Source of the DNA: Cryptomeria japonica
Lineage: Eukaryota; Streptophyta; Pinopsida; Cupressales; Cupressaceae
Direction of reading: 5' to 3'
Length of the DNA stretch: 64,000 bases
Assembly: GCF_030272615.1 (NCBI RefSeq)
Contig: NC_081414.1
Location: 659,630,292-659,694,291 of the forward strand
The notes under the pieces are model-generated. The model searched no databases. It had not been told where the DNA came from and saw nothing but the letters and a program-made list of their open reading frames with translations. The stretch's first letter is position 1; every line of letters begins with the position of its first letter. Shown here piece after piece: positions 32,123-43,310 of the stretch. The position numbers were made by a program, and so were the translations under genes.

Positions 32123-33844
32123 GCTTTGAAATCAAGGTTTTGGAATTATTAATTCAAATTGGTAATTTTGGATGTATTTTGGAAATAAATTATATGCTTA
32201 TATAATTCATATTGTTATTTGATTGAATATTTAATATGGATTTTATTCTATATTGGTGTATTGAATTTAGAAATTAAATAGAAGTGAATATCGTATTTGA
32301 ATGATGCGTTAATTAAAGGGTGTTTTTATTGAAATTTAAATGAATGGTATTTGCAAGTGTTTATGATGTTGTTTGCTCAAAGATTGTTTGATTTTGGACT
32401 TAGTGAATTAGGTATCCTTGCAAGAATATTATTGGTGGATATTTCTCGTCTATGGTTCAGTCATCCTATTGTGGCGTATTTAGTACCTTTTGATCAAGTG
32501 ATGTATGATGACCTCATTGCCTTAACCATGTAGTGTCTTGTCCTTATGGTTAACCAAGAGTTAGTATGTCCTTGTTTTGACCACTTGCATATGGATAGTG
32601 GTGTTATGGCTGTCTACTTCACCATAGGGTCCTCGTGGAGTGACCATGTTTTCTTAGTGTCCTTTGAGAGAGTGGATTTTGAGTGGGGGTCATGCCCGAA
32701 GTGGATGGCAGGATAACCCATCAAAATTTAGTTAATAAGTGATAACCTAATAATTTGATTAGGAAGTGGGTAGATAATAACATTACAAAAAATATTGTAC
32801 CCCGTGCATGGTTGAGTGCTCGTATAGGCTCAAAATGTAGTGGGAAGGCCTGGAATGGCAAACCGACCACCTTGTCATCACAAAGGTTTGGTAGGGTCCT
32901 TATGAGACTTAGTTGGAGCTGAAGGTTTGGGAAAGGTTACCAGGATAACCCAGGATGGGGGCCGGGACCTATGTAGGTCTACCATGGTAACCATCGTAAG
33001 CTATGCAATGAAACTCTCTCTTTAGGGTCACTTGTATATTGTGGTGTCGAGTCACTTGTGTATTGTGATGTCGAGTCAGTTGAGTATTGTGATGTTGAGT
33101 CAATTGTGTATTGTGATGTTGAGTCACCTGGAATATTGTGGAGTCATATTGTACTGCCATGGAGTCATATTGTTTTGTCGACTGTGTCATGCTTATGCCT
33201 ACTTGAGGGTCCTCTGCTATCTCCTAGCACGGTGAGGTGATTCCATTTTGGGAATTACATGGTCGGGTGATAGTGCCACTTCCCATCAGATGTTCTTGTT
33301 TGTACCTTCATGTGAGGATTGGCTTCGTAGGTGTTCTTGTGGTTCGTGACTCATGCTCTATCTCATGTTTGGAGATTATTTTATTGGGAGACATATGTGG
33401 TCATTTGTATCAATGATTTTATGTAACCTTGTAATCTGGTTAAGTTGTAAATTTGAATGTATTGAGTGTCATGTATTGGAAGATCGATGTAATCCTAAGG
33501 TTTGGATGTTATTTATCAACACTCTATGATTAGTGTAAATGCTTTATTGAAGAGAAATTATATTGTATCCTTTCAATCTTTCAATGGTGTATCTGTTATT
33601 GGATATGGCTTATTATGTTCACCAGTAATGTTGGTTAATTGGATTAATCATAATTGTTGAATTTAACTTTTAGTTTAATTTTTTGTTGGTAATCCCTTTA
33701 GGAATTCTCGTGTAAGTCTTTTTCTAGTTTTATTATAGTGCTATTGTTGTAATTAATGCACTTCATATGTTTTATACTTTTAAAAATAAATAAAATTCAC
33801 CCTTAGATGTGGTATTCCTTTGGGGTTCCTAGTGGGGCATTACA
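32123..33844 (+). repeat. Element B 5' LTR, right piece
   Basis: It ends in CA two bases before a tRNA-iMet-type primer site, so it is the end of the 5' LTR of B. It contains a 24-bp tandem array at 33029-33130. I found no counterpart downstream of the 3' LTR piece, which stops matching at 46694. No open frame of note. Confidence 0.6.
33029..33130 (+). repeat. 24-bp tandem array in the element B LTR
   Basis: Four units and a partial fifth of CACTTGTGTATTGTGATGTC plus GAGT, with a few substitutions. The array produces short open frames on both strands that are not genes. Confidence 0.8.
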
Positions 33845-33846
33845 TT

Positions 33847-33860
33847 TGGTATCAAAGCCC
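33847..33860 (+). promoter_or_regulatory. Primer binding site of element B
   Basis: TGGTATCAAAGCCC lies two bases after the LTR end. It resembles the complement of the plant initiator methionine tRNA 3' end (TGGTATCAGAGC) and would prime minus-strand synthesis. Confidence 0.8.
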
Positions 33861-33998
33861 ATGTTTCAACACTGGTTACTTTGGGTTTGTAGTGAGCCCA
33901 TTCAACTAGACCTTTTGATAAGGTCTTAGTGGTTGTGATTTCCTTGTTTTATCCTTGCTATTGATCTAAACCCTTTTTCTCTTATGTAGTGTTAGGTC

Positions 33999-34723
33999 AT
34001 GGCTAGGAGAGCCAAGGGTAGTGGCCGTGTTGGTGGCCACAATAGAGGCAGACTTGGGGGATGGGGTCAAGGTGCCGACTACCATAGTCCTTCACCATGA
34101 CCCACTCATGTAAGTGTGGATTAGGATCAGTCTGTTCATCATGATGAACAACATTTAGGAGAGCAAGTTCCCGAAAGGAAAGAGTTGCGACATATGTTTC
34201 AAGAGGTTCTGGCTAGACTAGGCCGTAGGCCTGAGGTTGATCAGCCCCTCCATGCTTAGGTTGAGGAGTCGCATCAGCAGGTTCTAGAGGATAGAGAGAG
34301 AGATCTCCTAGAAGGAGAGAGGTCCCAGTGGACTAGGATCCAGCTATCATGGGTCACATGAGGGACTTGATGAGGTCCAATCCTCCTTTCTTTGATGGTA
34401 AAGGTAACGGTCTCGAGGCAGAGACCTAGCTTATTAGTTTAGATCAATGTTTTGCCATGTATCCATATGGTAGAAATGCCAAGGTGAGATGCGCTATCAT
34501 GCATCTCAATGGGTTCGCATCTATCTAGTGGCAGTTAGAGGAGGAGAGGATCGGTGTGAGCATTAACACCATATCATGGGAGATTTTTCTAGAGAGATTC
34601 AGGGAACGATTTCTCTCACCCCAGTGGAGGTAGTCGCGAGCAGACGAGTTCTATGCTTTGCACCAGTTTGGTATGACAATAGATTAGTTTGAGCATAGGT
34701 TCTATGAGCTCAAACAATATGCC
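33999..34723 (+). pseudogene. Element B Gag, N-terminal part (broken, split by element C)
   Basis: The ATG at 33999 opens a basic N terminus (MARRAKGSGRVGG). Gag core phrases follow: PPFFDGKGNGLEAE near 34385, a helix with LNGFASI and WQLEEERIG, WEIFLERFRERFLSP near 34580 and FEHRFYELKQYA near 34690. Several in-frame TAGs are present, for example at positions where Trp or Gln is expected. Coding breaks at 34723, at the target duplication of element C, and resumes in phase with the rest of Gag after 41366. Confidence 0.75.
34719..34723 (+). repeat. Target-site duplication of element C, left
   Basis: ATGCC directly precedes the TG of the left LTR. The same five bases follow the CA of the right LTR at 41362-41366. 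This proves element C inserted by integrase action into an already present element B. Confidence 0.9.
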
Positions 34724-35552
34724 TGTTAGATTCAATGACAGTCCCAAAGACACTGAGAGGGGGGGTGAATCAGTGTCTAACTGGTGAGTAGAATATTTAA
34801 ACTTATTTATAACTTTGCAACCCAAAACAGTGTATCGGTAAATAAGATTTAATGTAGTAAGCAAAAATAATAGAGACAACATAGAAACACACTATAACAC
34901 AAAATATTTAATGAGGAAACCCAGTGTGGGAAAAACCTTGGTGCAATTTTTGACCCACAATATTTACTCACTGGCCAATGAATAAATACTACTTACAATG
35001 AGGGGCCTGCACATGCAGGGAGGCCAACAACCTAGAGCTCACTGCTCAATAAAGAGTCACATTGACTACAAAATGGATAATCAAATCCAATAAAATGAAT
35101 TGCTCAAAACAACATCTCTAATGCCAGTTTCAGTACCGGTTTAAGCTCAGTCAATAACCAAAACCTTTGCTATCAGCTATATCACCTTGTACAATAAAAT
35201 TGTCTCATCACCTACTACAAATTCCTTATCTCTCTCTCTCTCATGTCAAAATGACTTATAAGATCTCATAAATTTATGAGTCTTTTACAATATACCATGT
35301 CGTCTTACAAAAGATAATTACATTACAAAATGATTCATATAAACAAAAACTTTATCCCATGTCAGCTAGAGTGCTGATATGCTTTGTTGTCGATGTAATC
35401 TAAATGCCAGTGGAGTGTCTGCTGGTGCCGGTGTCTTCCAGTGTATGAAGTTTTTGATGCTGGGCATATAGAAACCAATTTCCGGTGAGTTGCTAGTTGG
35501 TTTCCATCAATGACAACATCAACTATTCTCATAAGAGTGTAGAATGCCAACA
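34724..35552 (-). repeat. Element C LTR (left, 3' LTR of the element)
   Basis: It matches 40534-41361 over its full length with scattered differences. On the plus strand it begins TGTTAGATTC and ends TGCCAACA. The element is read from the minus strand, so this is its 3' LTR. Confidence 0.9.
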
Positions 35553-35680
35553 ATATCCCCCTTTGGCATTGATGGCAACACTCATGAGAAAAATCCAATA
35601 GGATGTGCTCCCTCTGAGCAAGTGATCTCCTCTGTACATGCATTTTTCTCTCCACTACTCCCCCTTTGACATCAATGACA
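35553..35680 (-). promoter_or_regulatory. Polypurine tract of element C, with a second copy
   Basis: On the minus strand, CCAAAGGGGGATAT abuts the 3' LTR. A second tract, GTCAAAGGGGGAGTA, lies about 100 bp further in (near 35659-35673). Both are preceded by similar sequence (GCCATCAATG and GTCATTGATG), which suggests a local duplication. Confidence 0.75.
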
Positions 35681-35779
35681 AAGGATGTCATAAATAATCA
35701 AAAGAGTACAAAAATGCTACCTCAAGGTTTGTAACTGGTTGGTTACAATTTGAAAGATGTCCACCAAAATCATATTTAG

Positions 35780-38700
35780 ACTCTACATAAATTTGTTGCT
35801 ATCATCTAAAGTTGCCTCAGTCTGTTGGATCATACTGGTGAGATAGTGCATTTGTTGCTCCAGTGATCGTTCTCCTTGTACTGTTGCCTTAGATAATTCA
35901 GCTCTCTGAGTAATCAGATTATCCAGCCTCAGACCAAGTTTATCCTTTAGTTCCTGAGCATTAGACCTTATTATTGCCTTCTCTTTCTCAATTTTGTCTA
36001 GTTTCTCCTCAAAACCTGCCATTTCCTACTCAAAAATTGATATAAGTCCGAATGAACCTATAATATTGTCTACAATGTCATCAATTTCCTTTTGTGTCTT
36101 CTTGATCTCCTCATCAATGTCCTCAGTCAAAAAGTGAGGTTTACATGCTTCCCTATATAGCTCCTTATACTCCAAAATTGTAAAATTGAGTATCGATAAA
36201 AGTGTATCCACGTGATCGGTACATTTCTTTATGGTGTTTTCAAAGAATGTGTTTTACTCTTTTTCAACTCTTTCCTTTATGATATCCTCATTCACCTTGT
36301 CTATAGTTATAACATTATCAGAAATGAATTTGGACAATGTGTCCAATTTACCTAAATAATCTTAATATGATCTATTTGACATGTAGGTGCAATCATTTTT
36401 AGAATCCTCCTAATGGAATCCAAAAGTACCTCTGTTATGTTAGTGGGTCTGAATTCACCTGTAGGTGTACTCAGTTCATCTGTAGATTTCATCTCAACAG
36501 ATGTTTGACCAATCACCTTCAGTATATCCTCTTTACTTCCATGAGATGTATCCATTTTGCTTTTATTTTCCTTCGGTGGATCTGTCTATGTTTGCACCTC
36601 AATCTTTAATAGTTTCTTAGATTGTTTTAGTGTCTTTGTAACTGTCAGTTTCTCATTCTCAACATCAACCTCTACCTCTATTTGTTTCTCTGAAAGTTCT
36701 ACTGCCGCTTTCTCAGTCTCTGGTGGCCTTGTGCTAGTACCTTTGTCTTCTGTAGGTTTTTTAGTCTATACCGGTTGCTCTGTTTGGGTTGGTATCTCAG
36801 TTTCCTGAGAGTCAACTGTTTGTGTCGGTTTCTCTGAAATCTTTCTATTATCAACATTATCTACCTTAACCTCTGAAGTATCTTTATCCACAAAAATTTT
36901 TACCTCTTGAGTATCCACATTCATTGTAAAGAGTATCTCCAACTCAGGGTTAGTATCATCATGTAATATACCTTCAGTATCAATAATTGGTGGATCTTTT
37001 GTGTGTACCAATGGTGTATCCAAAGGAGGTGGTGGAAGATTATCTGTAACCTTTATGTTTGGAATACCACCAACTTTGCTTTTACCCTTGTCCTTGTCTT
37101 TCTGATATACTTTGAATGTCTTCTTAGGTCTGCTCCTTTCCTCTTGCTTTTTGTTTTCTACAAAGAATATATCCCATTTGTCTGCAGTCTCATCTGCAAT
37201 TTCTTTTACCCTTACAACCATTAGACTCACTTGTCGATGTCCACTAACAAATACTGATCAGTTAGCTTCATAAATAAGTTCATCTATTTCTTCTTTGGAG
37301 TTTACCGGATTTGTAGCTAAGAGTGCTTCAACTTTCAACCTTTTATCCAATTTCATCATAGATAGCCTTTTGGCTTCTAGTCTCATGTATAGATCATTTG
37401 GAATCTCATCAATTACTTCTATCAACACTTTCTTGTAAATGTCTAAGTGCAAAATAATACTTTCTTCAATTGTGCTTTTGTCAGAATCATTAGAAGAAAT
37501 ATACCATTTATTCACATTAGATAGATTAACTTCCTCTGTTATCTCATTCAGTAAATCATTCAATGTGGGGGTAGCTAGTGTAAGTTTCTTCATAGGTTCC
37601 CTAACTTCCTATTGTTTCTTTCTTAGCATCCTAGTTTTCTTAGGTGAAGGAGAGGGTACTGGTGAGGGTTTTCTCTTCCTTTCTACTCTTTTAAACTCAA
37701 TAGCCTTACCATTGTCAGTATTGGAGGATGTTACAACCGGTGAAATATGTGCTTCAGGTTGTAGTCCTTCAAGCTCACTAGCTCATATACCACTGATGTT
37801 CATGACATTTTCTTTGATTTCCTTTACCTTCTTGGAGGCATGTCTAATGAATTTTTCTCTTTTCTTAGTCCTTTTTTGCATAGATATATTGCTCTCTATG
37901 GTTTCTACATTTTCAAAGAATTTCTTAGAGGGCTCTCTTGGTGCATCAAGTAGAGCTTTAGCATAAGTTTCCAAAATAGATAGGTCTACCTCATATCCCA
38001 TCTTCATAACCCAAATAGTTCTAGGACTTGCTGCTTCCATCCAAGTTTCATCTCTCTTAATCACAAAATAGATTTCCTTGTCATATTTATCAACTATGCT
38101 CTGCAGTAGTCTCTCCCTTGCTCTCATCTTAGATTGGAATGTCTTGAAATAGTTTTTAATGTTCTTAATACTATCAGTGCCCATATCGGTGAAAGCATCT
38201 TGTATTTGTATTCCTACGAGAATGTCATAACCAAAATCCTTGTGACCTATGTCGGGTATCTCCTTGGTAAAGTACAACATTAGACATACTAGAAGGTTTC
38301 CAAAATGGAAAGTACCTTTCTTATCTCCCTTAATCTTTTTCAAATTGTCAATTAATTCATCCTTAAGCCATTCACACACATCAATCTTAACATTATTGTT
38401 TACCATCTCATATGCACTATGAATACATAGGATAGAAACATAATTTAAGCTATTTGTATGAGTAGCTTTGTAACCTAGTACCATACTCACATATCTCACA
38501 TTGATATCCTTAACATCATTCACTCTCAGTGACCTGTTATCAAATGTTGCTTCAGTTAAATCCATAACTCCCCTATTAGGTATCTTCTTGGTTTTATCAG
38601 GCCTACTACCGATTGAAGGTAAACTAGTAACTGCCTTAATTGCATCCTTGGTTATTTTGCAAACTGACTCTAACCACATGAATTCACCATGGACTCTGCT

Positions 38701-39051
38701 CAATACAAGTCTGACAACTTCCTTTGGAAATTTGGGAAAGTTCAGAATCTCTATAAAACCTAAATTTTCCACTACCTTATGTTCGGGTTTGATCACACCA
38801 TGTTCATTAGTAATGACCTCATTAAACATTTTCTTCAACTCCCCAGTCCCTAGGTTTTCTATGTTGAAATGTATGTAAATTCTAGGGTCTTCTACAAATT
38901 CTATAGCCTTTGGTATTTTTGAAAAATCTCCTATAGAGTCATCTTGTTTCGCAACCTCAGGGATAATCTTGAATACGGGTCTAGGGAGTTTGACATTTTC
39001 CATAGTGGTAGGGTTCAAAATAAACTCTGGAATAGAAGATGAGGAAGCCAT
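35780..39051 (-). pseudogene. Element C accessory reading frame, function unknown
   Basis: A reading frame of roughly 1,090 codons starts at the ATG at 39051 (MASSSSIPEF) and is open for 422 codons. It continues after stops at 37783, about 37610, 37258, 36766 and 36555, with a frame change near 36350. The first 400 residues look globular, with phrases such as RGVMDLTEATFDNRSLRV and LLVCLMLYFTKEIPDIG. The middle is Lys-, Pro- and acid-rich (KTFKVYQKDKDKGKSKVGG). The last 80 residues form a likely coiled coil (35783-36022). I do not recognise the family. It sits where pol should be and is read in the same direction as Gag. A structural or envelope-like role, or a captured host gene, are alternatives I cannot separate. 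Confidence 0.6.
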
Positions 39052-39371
39052 TTCAAAGAAAAATACCTCTAAGCTGAAATTCCGAATGCTTGAAAATCAC
39101 TTCGCAGCTTCGCCTTAGAATTCCTTTGCTCAATTTCGCACTCTTTGATCATTTGAATGCTTAGTGAGTTTGAAATAAGGGTTTGCTGGTGCTTTATAGC
39201 CAAAAAAAGGTTCTTTAAACTGCGTTAAATGCTTGCTGGTTAAGTGAAAACTTAACACATGCACCGGTAAATAAGAAATGTATCTTCTTACCATGAACCA
39301 AGGGTAGAATACATGATTTTCAACTTGCTGCAATACCCCCTAAGGATTATTCCTCAGTTAGATGAAGAATC

Positions 39372-40518
39372 TCATGTCAGTGGAGGATTACTCTGTTCTA
39401 CTGGTGCAGAGATATTTTCATGAGTTCCCTGATCACTCTTCTTAATCCATTGTTTTGAAAATTCTTGCTTAACTTCATCTACCTTTTCTTTGCCCTTCAA
39501 ACTAGATCCTTTGTTGTTTTCCAACGCATTCTTGCTTGTACAGAATTTAGCAATATGTCCAATCTTGTTACATACATAACAAGTTACATTATTCCTCTGA
39601 ATAGCCTTTCCATATCCTTGACCGGTTTGTGATGCATTGATTAGATAAGTGCCCAAATCTTCCACAAACATAGCATTTCACATTCATTCTGCAATTTTCT
39701 AAATTATGACCAACTGTGTTGTATTTGGAACATTGACCGGTGGGTGAGTTCATATTCTGATTATTTCTAAATCTACACTAATTTTCTCTGTGACCATATT
39801 TGTTGCAATTAAAACATTCTCCATTAAATTTATAAGCATTAGGTTGTCTTATCGGTTTGTTTTGATCTTGATTGTTTTCAGTACCAGAACTTTCTCCATG
39901 TTCAAATCCAAGTCCATTAGTATCTCCATCAGGTTTCTATCTTTTAAGCATGTCATCAAGTTCTTCTGAACTTTTCTTTAATTTTTCTTTGTGTTTATTT
40001 GCAGTAACCAACTCATTTTCTAGAACCAACTTGTCTTATATGCTCAGCTTTATCATGTTGCATGTGAATTAGATCCATCTTTAGCATATCATTTTCATGA
40101 CGAAGTCTCAGATTTTCATTTCCAGTATCATTAAGTCTCCTATCCAAGTCCTCTTCATTCTTCTTCCTATCTTGAATATCCTTACATAACCTCATAGTCA
40201 TATCTTCCATTTCATTCTTCATGTTACTGTTCTCTTGTCTCAACTTGTTTGCAATGTTTCTAAGAGTTTCTTTTTCATCATCATCATTCTGCATCTTCTC
40301 ATGAAGTTATTTTATTTTATTTTGTGCTATAACAAAGTTCTCCTGAAGTCCTTTAATGAATTCCTATGCAATCCTCAGATCATCTGCAAGTTTTATATTC
40401 TTCAATTTTTCTGCATCAAAATCTTCAAGAGCTCCTTCCAACTATTTTCTTAAGTTCTCCATCTGTACATGTGTCAAAATCTCCCTCAACCTATTAAGCT
40501 TTTGCAAACAGAGAACAA
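39372..40518 (-). pseudogene. Element C Gag-like region: coiled coil and four zinc knuckles (broken)
   Basis: Directly after the primer site lies a Glu/Lys-rich coiled coil, best seen in 40013-40294 (RQENSNMKNEMEDMTMRL). Four CCHC-type knuckles follow in three frames: CFNCNKYGHREN with a stop before the last Cys (near 39800), CSKYNTVGHNLENC (near 39715), CYVCGRFGHLSNQC (near 39650) and CYVCNKIGHIAKFC (near 39560). The N-terminal Gag domain usual in Copia elements is not visible, so this may be the C-terminal part of Gag only. The knuckles would bind nucleic acid. Stops and frame changes make it inactive. Confidence 0.65.
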
Positions 40519-40531
40519 GGCTTTGATACCA
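40519..40531 (-). promoter_or_regulatory. Primer binding site of element C
   Basis: On the minus strand, TGGTATCAAAGCC starts two bases after the LTR. It matches the initiator methionine tRNA type and fixes the orientation of the element as minus. Confidence 0.85.
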
Positions 40532-40533
40532 AT

Positions 40534-41361
40534 TGTTAGATTCAATGACAGTCCCAAAGACACCGAGAGGGGGAGATGAATCAGTTTCTAACCGGTGAGT
40601 GGAATATTTAAACTTATTTATAACTTTGCAACCCAAAACAGTGTACCAGTAAATAAGAATTAATGCAATAAATAGAAATAATAGAGACAAGATAGAAACA
40701 CACCATAACACAAGATATTTAACGAGGAAACCCGGTGTGGGAAAAACCTAGGTGGGATTTGTGACCCACAATATTTACTCACCGGCCAATGAATAAATAC
40801 TACTTACAATGAGGGGCCTGCACATGCAGGGAGGCCAACAACCTAGAGCTCACTACTCAATAAAGAGTCACACTGACTATAAAATGGATTATCAAATCCA
40901 ATACAATGTATTGCTCAAAACAACATCTCTAATGCCAGGTTCAGTATCGGTTTAAGCTTAGTCAATAACCAAAACCTTCACTGTCAACTATATCACCTTG
41001 TACAATAAAATTGTCTCATCGCCTACTACAAATTCCTTATCACTCTCTCTCATGTCAAAATGACTTATAAGATCTCATACATATATGAGTCTTTTACAAT
41101 ATACCATGTCAGCTTACAAAAGATAATTACATTACAAAACAATTCATATAAACAAAAGCTTTATCCCATGTCAGCTGGAGTGTCAATATGCTTTGTTGTT
41201 GATGCAATCTGAATGCCAGTGAAGTGTCTGCCAGTGCCAGTGTCAACTAGTGTATGAATTTTGTGATGTCGGGCATGTAGAAACAAATTTCTGGTGAGTT
41301 TCCAGTTGGTTGCCATCAATGAAAACATCAACTATTCTCATAAGAGTGTAGAATGCCAACA
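40534..41361 (-). repeat. Element C LTR (right, 5' LTR of the element)
   Basis: It matches 34724-35552 and ends TGCCAACA directly before the target duplication ATGCC (41362-41366). As the element runs on the minus strand, this is its 5' LTR and would hold the promoter. Confidence 0.9.
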
Positions 41362-42235
41362 ATGCCGGTATTGGCAATAATGAGGTGATGCTTGTTCAAC
41401 ACTTTTTGAGGGGTCTAAATGACCACATCAGTGGAGGAGTGAGAGTGTTTGATCCTGATTCAATAGAGGTAGCCATGGAAAAAGCCAGGCTGGTGGAGCA
41501 GAATCTAGGCCATGCGCATGGTGGTCAGTCGGGAGTGCAGAATGGGAGTGTTCCTTTCAGTGGGTCTAGAGTGAGAGGGAATCTGTCCCAGACTGCTGCA
41601 CCTTTTAGGGGTCCTCAGGCACTCGCTAAGGGTGGTCAACAACAATAGTCACCGAGACCAAAGCAGTCTTAGGGCCAGCAGGGTGGAAACTCTTAGTATC
41701 AGAAGAGTAGGAATTGGCAGAGGAGTACGCAGAGTTTTCCAGGGCAGTCCTCTCAAAGTGCATCTCAGGCCCCTAGTAGGGGAAGCTTTCAATAGTCCAG
41801 TGGGCCGTCTAGGAGTAGAGGACCTGGTAGAGGAGATTGCTTCACCTGTGGATAGTTTGGTCACATTGTCGCTCAGTGCCCTCAGTGTTCTCACTAGATG
41901 GGTAGCCAGAGGCCAGCAACATCAGAGCCCACAGTGGGGGATACAAGTAGATCCCATAGGGTATTTGCAGCGGTTGATGACCGCTAGGCTGAGCATCAAG
42001 GTACAGTGATTGAGGCAACAGGTGTGTTGTGTGGTATCCCTATCTTTGTACTTTTTGACTTTGATGCTTCAGATCATTTTATTTCTTCATCCATTGTGGA
42101 GCGGTGTGGGCTTGCATCTGCTAAGCAGGTAGATAGGTGGTTAGTAGAGTTGGCTACCAGTGTGCATGTGTCTGTCGATGCCTTCATCCCTAGTTGTGAG
42201 TTGTAACTAGGGCCCTTTGTTACTTCAGTTGACCT
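41362..42235 (+). pseudogene. Element B Gag C-terminus and protease (broken)
   Basis: Gag resumes after element C with VQHFLRGLNDHISGGVRVF and EVAMEKARLVEQNLG. A Gly/Ser/Gln/Arg-rich tail follows and then a zinc knuckle, CFTCG-stop-FGHIVAQCP, at about 41838-41880, in which a TAG stands in the spacer. Protease is next: IFVLFDFDASDHFISSS near 42030, where the usual D-T-G or D-S-G active site reads D-F-D, so it should be inactive. The frame shifts between the Gly-rich tail and the knuckle. The region closes near 42208 with a TAA. Confidence 0.75.
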
Positions 42236-43310
42236 TTGAGCCATTCCTTTGGGGTCCTATGGAGTTGTGTTGGGGATGGATTGGCTATCATCTCACAAAG
42301 CTCCTGTAGACTATTGTCTGAAGACAATAGAGTGTTTAGATGACCATGATAGGAAAGTGGGGATCGTTGGAGTTCAGTGATCGATATCCTTATGTATCAT
42401 TTCCGCTATGCAACTGAAGTGGTGTATGCATCAAGGGTGTCAGCTTTTTGTAGTTACTCTTGAGGATGTGGATGAGGAAGAGAGTTGAGAAATATCTCTT
42501 GATGGTCACCCTATTCTTCAAGAGTATGCTAGTGTGTTTTCGTCGGATATTCCCGGTATGCCTCTGAAGTGAGACATATTTTCGCATTGACTTGGTTCTT
42601 GGTGTGGAACCTATTTCGAGAGCACCATATTGGATGACTACTCAGGAGTTGAGTGAGTTGAAGCTATAGGTGGAGGAATTTTTGGCCAAGGGGTTCATTC
42701 GTCCTAGTGTTTCTCCTTGGGGTGTGCCTATTATCTTCATTAAGAAGAAGGATGGTTCTCTCCGATTATGCATTGATTACCGACAGCTAAATAAGGTAAC
42801 CATCAAGAATTGATATCCATTGCCTTAGATTGATGATATTTTTGATTAGGTAAAGGGAGCCAAGGTGTTCTCTAAGATTGATCTGAAATTTGGGTATCAT
42901 CTATTGCATATTCATGATGGAAACATTCATAGGATGACGTTTCGTACTCATTATGGTCACTATGAGTTCATAGTGGTGCCATTTGGGTTGATGAACGCGC
43001 CTTCAGTTTTCATGAGCCTTATGAATGGGGTTTTTCACACCTACCTTGATCATTTTGTTCTTATGTTCTTGGATGACATATTGATTTATTCTAGGTCTAT
43101 GGAAGAGCATGAGGGCCACTTGCGACAGGTATTGTTGTGTTTGAGGGAGAATCAACTTTTTGCAAACTTAGCGAAGTGTGATTTCTTCCAGTCAGAGGTG
43201 ACCTATCTTGGTCATATAGTTTTGGGAGAAGGTGTATCCATGGATCCTTCTAAGATCCAAGCCATTTTAGATTGGCCAGCGCCAACCAATGTTTCAGAGG
43301 TTTGAAGTTT
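42236..43310 (+). pseudogene. Element B reverse transcriptase (broken)
   Basis: Before RT, a linker includes MDWLSSHKAPVDY near 42270. RT motifs follow: [20 protein letters not shown] near 42690, [17 protein letters not shown] near 42760, FSKIDLKFGYHLLHI with the first Asp near 42868, VVPFGLMNAPSVFMSLMN, and the catalytic FLDDILIYS near 43068. The thumb reads FFQSEVTYLGHIV. The longest open part is 42865-43305. TGA and TAG codons occur at about 42812, 42827, 42847 and 43303. The style (RQLNK, FLDD, LGHIV) is that of chromovirus RT and differs clearly from the Tat copies. Confidence 0.85.

Larger units (their letters stand above)
34724..41361 (-). mobile_element. Element C: Copia-type LTR element without pol, with a large accessory frame
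   Basis: Two LTRs of 828-829 bp with TG...CA ends, a 5-bp duplication, a tRNA-iMet primer site (40519-40531) and a GGGGGA polypurine tract (near 35553) define a 6.6-kb element on the minus strand. Inside are a Gag-like region with coiled coil and zinc knuckles, and then about 3.3 kb of another frame. No protease, integrase, RT or RNase H motif is seen on either strand, so it must rely on another element for movement. The iMet primer site and GGGGGA tract suggest Copia ancestry, but with no pol this is inference. Confidence 0.85.

Noticed and set aside
32969-33240. Open frames with repeated HHNTQ-like or CDVES-like peptides
   Set aside because: Products of the 24-bp tandem array in the element B LTR.
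35780-39051. Calling the element C accessory frame an envelope-like protein
   Set aside because: No signal peptide, no clear membrane segment and no recognisable family motif; left as unknown.
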